The notes beneath the pieces are model-generated. The model saw only the letters and a program-made list of their open reading frames with translations. It was not told the DNA's origin and searched no databases. A DNA stretch of 48,361 nucleotides. Origin: Pseudomonadota bacterium. Lineage in GTDB: Bacteria; Pseudomonadota; Gammaproteobacteria; Burkholderiales; Methylophilaceae. Made by a program: the position numbers and the translations under genes. The stretch lies in NCBI GenBank assembly GCA_029563075.1, contig JAKQTN010000032.1, positions 1 through 48,361 on the forward strand, in the 5' to 3' direction. Shown here piece after piece: positions 45,473 to 48,361 of this stretch; position 1 is the first letter of the stretch; each line of letters starts with the position of its first letter.

Positions 45473-46153
45473 CTATGATTTTTTATTTATGCTAAGAATG
45501 AAAGTTATAGAATAAACTAAAGCAAAATATCCAAGCATAACAATAGTAATTTTGGCTTGTAGGTTCGACATATACATTGACAATGTCCAATCCCATACTG
45601 GGAAAAATTGGTTCGATATTTCATACCAAGCTCCCATTAAAACAGAAAGAAAATATATCTTTAGTATTGAACTATAGTTACTTGCTAGAAATGATTTATA
45701 GATTCCAGATATATTCCTTGATGTGATTAGGTAGTCACTCATTACAACTATTAATAAACCACAAACAAAAGTATTTGAAAAGTGTGATGTACCAATTAAA
45801 TATACTATGCAACTAGATATTATTATAAAAACTAATAGTTTGTAGCAAATATGCGGTTTGACACTGGGTTGTTTTTTTAGATTTAATAATCTAACTGTTG
45901 CTATTGCTATACCATAAGAGAAAAAAGCATTTATTACTAAAAAGTTCAAGCTCCAACCGAGTCGGTAGCTGAATATTCCTAACGTTTTTCCCACGTAAAT
46001 ATCGTATGTTAACCCAAATGGAATGCCGACAATTACACCGTATAATAATGCCTTTGAGATTTCATCTGGAGTTTTTTTTTCAATTGCTGCGACAAAAAGA
46101 AAAAATATTGTCTGCGATATAGTTATGAAAATAAAGTTTTGTATCAGGTTCAT
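45473..46153 (-). CDS. Cassette B protein 2: unrecognised polytopic membrane protein
   Basis: A 226-residue, very hydrophobic protein with about seven predicted membrane segments (for example NFIFITISQTIFFLFVAAI, SLNFLVINAFFSYGIAIATV, LLVFIIISSCIVYLIG and ITIVMLGYFALVYSITFIL). The loops contain GIPFGLTYDIYVGKTLG and GAWYEISNQFFPVWDW, which are notable Trp/Asp/Glu-containing motifs between helices and might line a site. No family recognised. It starts 5 bp after the other membrane-protein gene and is surely co-transcribed. Strongly AT-rich. Confidence 0.6.
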   Translation of the reverse strand: MNLIQNFIFITISQTIFFLFVAAIEKKTPDEISKALLYGVIVGIPFGLTYDIYVGKTLGIFSYRLGWSLNFLVINAFFSYGIAIATVRLLNLKKQPSVKPHICYKLLVFIIISSCIVYLIGTSHFSNTFVCGLLIVVMSDYLITSRNISGIYKSFLASNYSSILKIYFLSVLMGAWYEISNQFFPVWDWTLSMYMSNLQAKITIVMLGYFALVYSITFILSINKKS

Positions 46154-46158
46154 TTCAT

Positions 46159-47331
46159 TTACAACTGGTTTATATTGCTCACAACTTCTTTTGCTATTAA
46201 CAATGCTTGTAAAATATATACAAAAATTGCACTTATTAGAACCTTCACATCAAATGGCCATAAATTCATTTCATGAATTGATTTGTGTAAAACCATTAAC
46301 TTTTCATAAATATCAGACTCCTCAATAAACTCTTTATTAGTCATCTTGTTAATATTATTGTCTAATTTTTCTATGGAAGTTGAAATTCTTTTTTCAAGCT
46401 TCGCAAGCCTGTTTCTTCTATATGTATATGCAGATACTATAGATTTATACAAGGGATAGATGGCTATAATAGGTATGCAGAAAACTGCCATAAGTGACAA
46501 TATCCAAATATACATTTGTTTTTCCACTCCCATATATCCAAATTTGAGAGTAACGAATATAGCGGCAGCCAAAGAGATGGCGAATCCCCATAAATACAGT
46601 ATAAATAATCCCAAGGATTCAAGCCCATTACATCCATCTTCATGAAACGGCCTTAGAGAAACTTCTGTTTCCATTATTTTTCCACACAAAAATGAAACTA
46701 TCAGCAGGTGTAGCGTGTAATAAACACCAAAGAACACCATCAGAGAAACTATAATTGAAAAGTATATTCCAGAGTATCCATACTCTATATTTCCCCACCA
46801 AATGTTATTTCCGTCTAAAAAAGTTATGTGTAGAAAAAAATATAATGTAGGTGTAGTAAATAATACAGATGGGAGAAGTAGATACAATCTCTGCTGTAAA
46901 GAATTTAATTCGTTTGTTTTTTTATAGAATGAAACTTCATTGCCCGCAAAAATTTTGTTTTTAATTAATGTGCTAATTACATAATTAACCTTCTTTATTG
47001 CTAAGACACAAAATAAAAGGCCAACCATAAGACATAAGGTAAATAAGTGATGAGAGATATCATTTAAATATGCAATTCCATCAAAGATTTTTTGACTCTC
47101 AACAAATTTGGTATATGTTAATTTGTCATTAAATAAAAAAATAGAATTATCAATTAATAGTTCCCCTAGTTTTCTTGAAGTTAAGGTCTTATTGCAGATA
47201 GCTAAAAAAAAAGGGAATATCCAATAGAAAAAAGCTGCTGCTAAAATAGGCATCCATAACTTACTTTTCTCATGAAATACAATGTTCCCTAAGAGCCTTG
47301 GTTTTTTCCAATATTCGTAATCAGGTAACAT
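46159..47331 (-). CDS. Cassette B protein 1: unrecognised polytopic membrane protein
   Basis: A 390-residue protein with about seven membrane segments (near 29-48, 96-118, 150-172, 185-215, 240-265, 270-292, 365-385). A cytoplasmic-looking charged coiled coil lies between the last two (about 300-350, RRNRLAKLEKRISTSIEKLDNNINKM). The loop MLPDYEYWKKPRLLGN at the N-terminus and FHEDGCNGLESLGLFI near 225 are distinctive. No family recognised. First gene of a two-gene operon in cassette B; a membrane pair of this sort could be a transporter, a sensor or an effector of a defence system. This is not shown. Confidence 0.6.
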   Translation of the reverse strand: MLPDYEYWKKPRLLGNIVFHEKSKLWMPILAAAFFYWIFPFFLAICNKTLTSRKLGELLIDNSIFLFNDKLTYTKFVESQKIFDGIAYLNDISHHLFTLCLMVGLLFCVLAIKKVNYVISTLIKNKIFAGNEVSFYKKTNELNSLQQRLYLLLPSVLFTTPTLYFFLHITFLDGNNIWWGNIEYGYSGIYFSIIVSLMVFFGVYYTLHLLIVSFLCGKIMETEVSLRPFHEDGCNGLESLGLFILYLWGFAISLAAAIFVTLKFGYMGVEKQMYIWILSLMAVFCIPIIAIYPLYKSIVSAYTYRRNRLAKLEKRISTSIEKLDNNINKMTNKEFIEESDIYEKLMVLHKSIHEMNLWPFDVKVLISAIFVYILQALLIAKEVVSNINQL

Positions 47332-47530
47332 GAATTATCACTTTCAAGTTTTTCAATTATATAAATATAAACTTTATTCGCCACAATTACTTTTTAATTT
47401 ATTATTCGACTAGTCAGCTTTAGTTTTTCAACCTGTGATCTAGCCTAACCTCTGAAGTTTTTAGGAGATTCTACTATCAATAAACAGAGGGGGGTGCAAT
47501 TTCATCTTTATTTTATGAGCTTTATACTTA

Positions 47531-47660
47531 TGTCACGCTGTCATTCTAACTAATTGATATTAATATATATTTTTCGGATTTCCAACTGTAAAAATCATCA
47601 TTTTATATAGTGTTTTAGGCCCGTCCTCATTCGCCTTCACTCGCCAAAATTGTCACGCTT
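47531..47660. repeat. R3: full att-like repeat between cassettes B and C
   Basis: Left arm TGTCACGCTGTCATTCTAAC and TAATTGATATTAATATATAT (47531-47570), core GGATTTCCAACT (47576-47587, one change from R1/R2), and GTGTTTTAGGCCCGTCCTCA at 47610-47629, ending in TTGTCACGCTTA. It is the most diverged of the three. Confidence 0.83.
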
Positions 47661-47816
47661 AAAACTGTAAGCGTCAAACTTTCAAGCTCGATTTTTTTGA
47701 GGGATTTCCCAAAATTTTTGTTTCGAGTCCCCCATCTTTCTTGCTACTTTCGACATATTTAAAATTTCTTGAGATAGAATGAGATTTTTATACTATGAAA
47801 TAGATTTTTTAATATT

Positions 47817-48231
47817 ATGAAACTAGACTTTTATAAGCATGTAATTAAATCTATTGAAACCGATAAATCAATTAAATTAGCTAAATTCCAATTAGTTTAC
47901 TTCAGGCTGCACGATGAAAAGTGGTATAAACATGACACAAAAACATTGGAGGTCGATAAAGACCTAATTAAGTTATTATCAACCATTCATAAGTCTAAAC
48001 AAGGTAAGAAAGTTAAAAATGTTCAATTTATTAATGTAGATGTCATAAATACAGTTATACGAATTACTTTTCCCAAGCATACAGCTTCATCTAAATCTGT
48101 AGAGTTCATTAATCTTCTTCATGAGGTTATAGATTATGCAGAATCCTCTTATTATGCCAGCCATGACCAATTAACTAGAATTCTCAATCGAACAGGCAGT
48201 GAAAAGCGTGTAAAAGATCTGTTTGTTAAAT
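47817..48231 (+). pseudogene. GGDEF-type gene truncated by an insertion sequence
   Basis: 138 native codons survive. Residues 1-105 form an unrecognised N-terminal domain. SHDQLTRILNRTGSEKRV (about 115-132) is the start of a GGDEF domain (family HDxLTGLxNR), with T-R in place of T-G. The signature GGDEF itself would lie further on. After VKDLFVK the reading frame enters IS21-like end repeats and stops at 48281. The gene encoded a probable diguanylate cyclase or degenerate relative. It is the first gene after R3 and the only plus-strand gene of the island in view. Confidence 0.7.
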
Positions 48232-48361
48232 TGCATCTAAATTTGACCCACCAAATGCATCGAATATTGACCCACCCATAATTGCATATTCTATCGCTAA
48301 AGTTGGGTTTAAGTCTTTGTTTTGTTCTCCTTTCTTGAGTCTGTTGAGCTGTGCCTAAAGC
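48232..48361. mobile_element. End of an IS21-like insertion sequence (partial)
   Basis: Two copies of a 21-mer (48232-48252 and 48256-48276, 18 of 21 identical) begin with TGCATC and end in TTGACCCACC, with a 24-bp period. Tandem terminal repeats containing TGACCCACC / TGGGTCA and a terminal TG are typical of IS21-family ends. On the minus strand a frame entering from the right ends at 48309 (FRHSSTDSRKENKTKT stop) and could be the IstB C-terminus. The rest lies outside the window. Confidence 0.6.

Overview
The window reads as chromosome from a betaproteobacterium. A Methylophilaceae (Methylotenera-like) source is my inference from the protein sequences and gene order, not something I could test. 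Its core genes are moderately GC-balanced, and they are interrupted by two visibly AT-rich islands, each anchored at a tRNA gene.

Layout. (1) 1-10.9 kb is housekeeping: the 3' end of an rRNA operon (5S), the translation/transcription operon rimP-nusA-infB-rbfA-truB-rpsO-pnp with a promoter and a terminator-like hairpin in its leader, then dksA and folD on the minus strand, then a tRNA-Pro/Arg/His cluster. (2) 10.9-16.4 kb is an integrative element in tRNA-His. It has perfect 45-bp attL/attR repeats, a tyrosine integrase, a DUF4224 protein, a filamentous-phage-type replication initiator, an orphan Rap1a/Tai-like immunity protein, and a three-gene cargo operon led by a TIGR04255-family protein. 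(3) 16.4-18.4 kb holds a PEBP-family pseudogene frameshifted by a 7-bp tandem repeat and an intact alanine dehydrogenase gene. It ends in a third, decayed copy of the tRNA-His att sequence. (4) 18.5-32.0 kb is an MSHA-type (type IV pilus / type II secretion-like) cluster: a sigma-54 response regulator, MshM-, MshL-, MshN-, MshE- and MshG-like proteins, three PilMNOP/GspLM-like alignment proteins, and two unusual prepilin-like proteins. (5) 32.0-41.0 kb is mixed chromosome: MoeB, slipin and NfeD, a photolyase-like protein with its two domains in reversed order, ValS, a rhodanese-TusA-DsrE2 sulfur-transfer set, DUF502 and DUF2784 proteins.

(6) 41.1 kb to the right edge is a second island. It begins with a displaced 3' fragment of tRNA-Phe (minus strand) and carries three copies of a long att-like repeat (R1 41159, R2 45321, R3 47531). 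Each copy contains the tRNA-Phe anticodon-loop core. The repeats divide the island into cassettes with no integrase visible: cassette A is an operon of three unrecognised exported proteins; cassette B is an operon of two unrecognised polytopic membrane proteins; cassette C begins with a GGDEF-type gene cut by the end of an IS21-like insertion sequence. This array of integrase-less cassettes and the three-protein secreted operon are the best candidates for something undescribed. The TIGR04255 operon and the domain-swapped photolyase come next.
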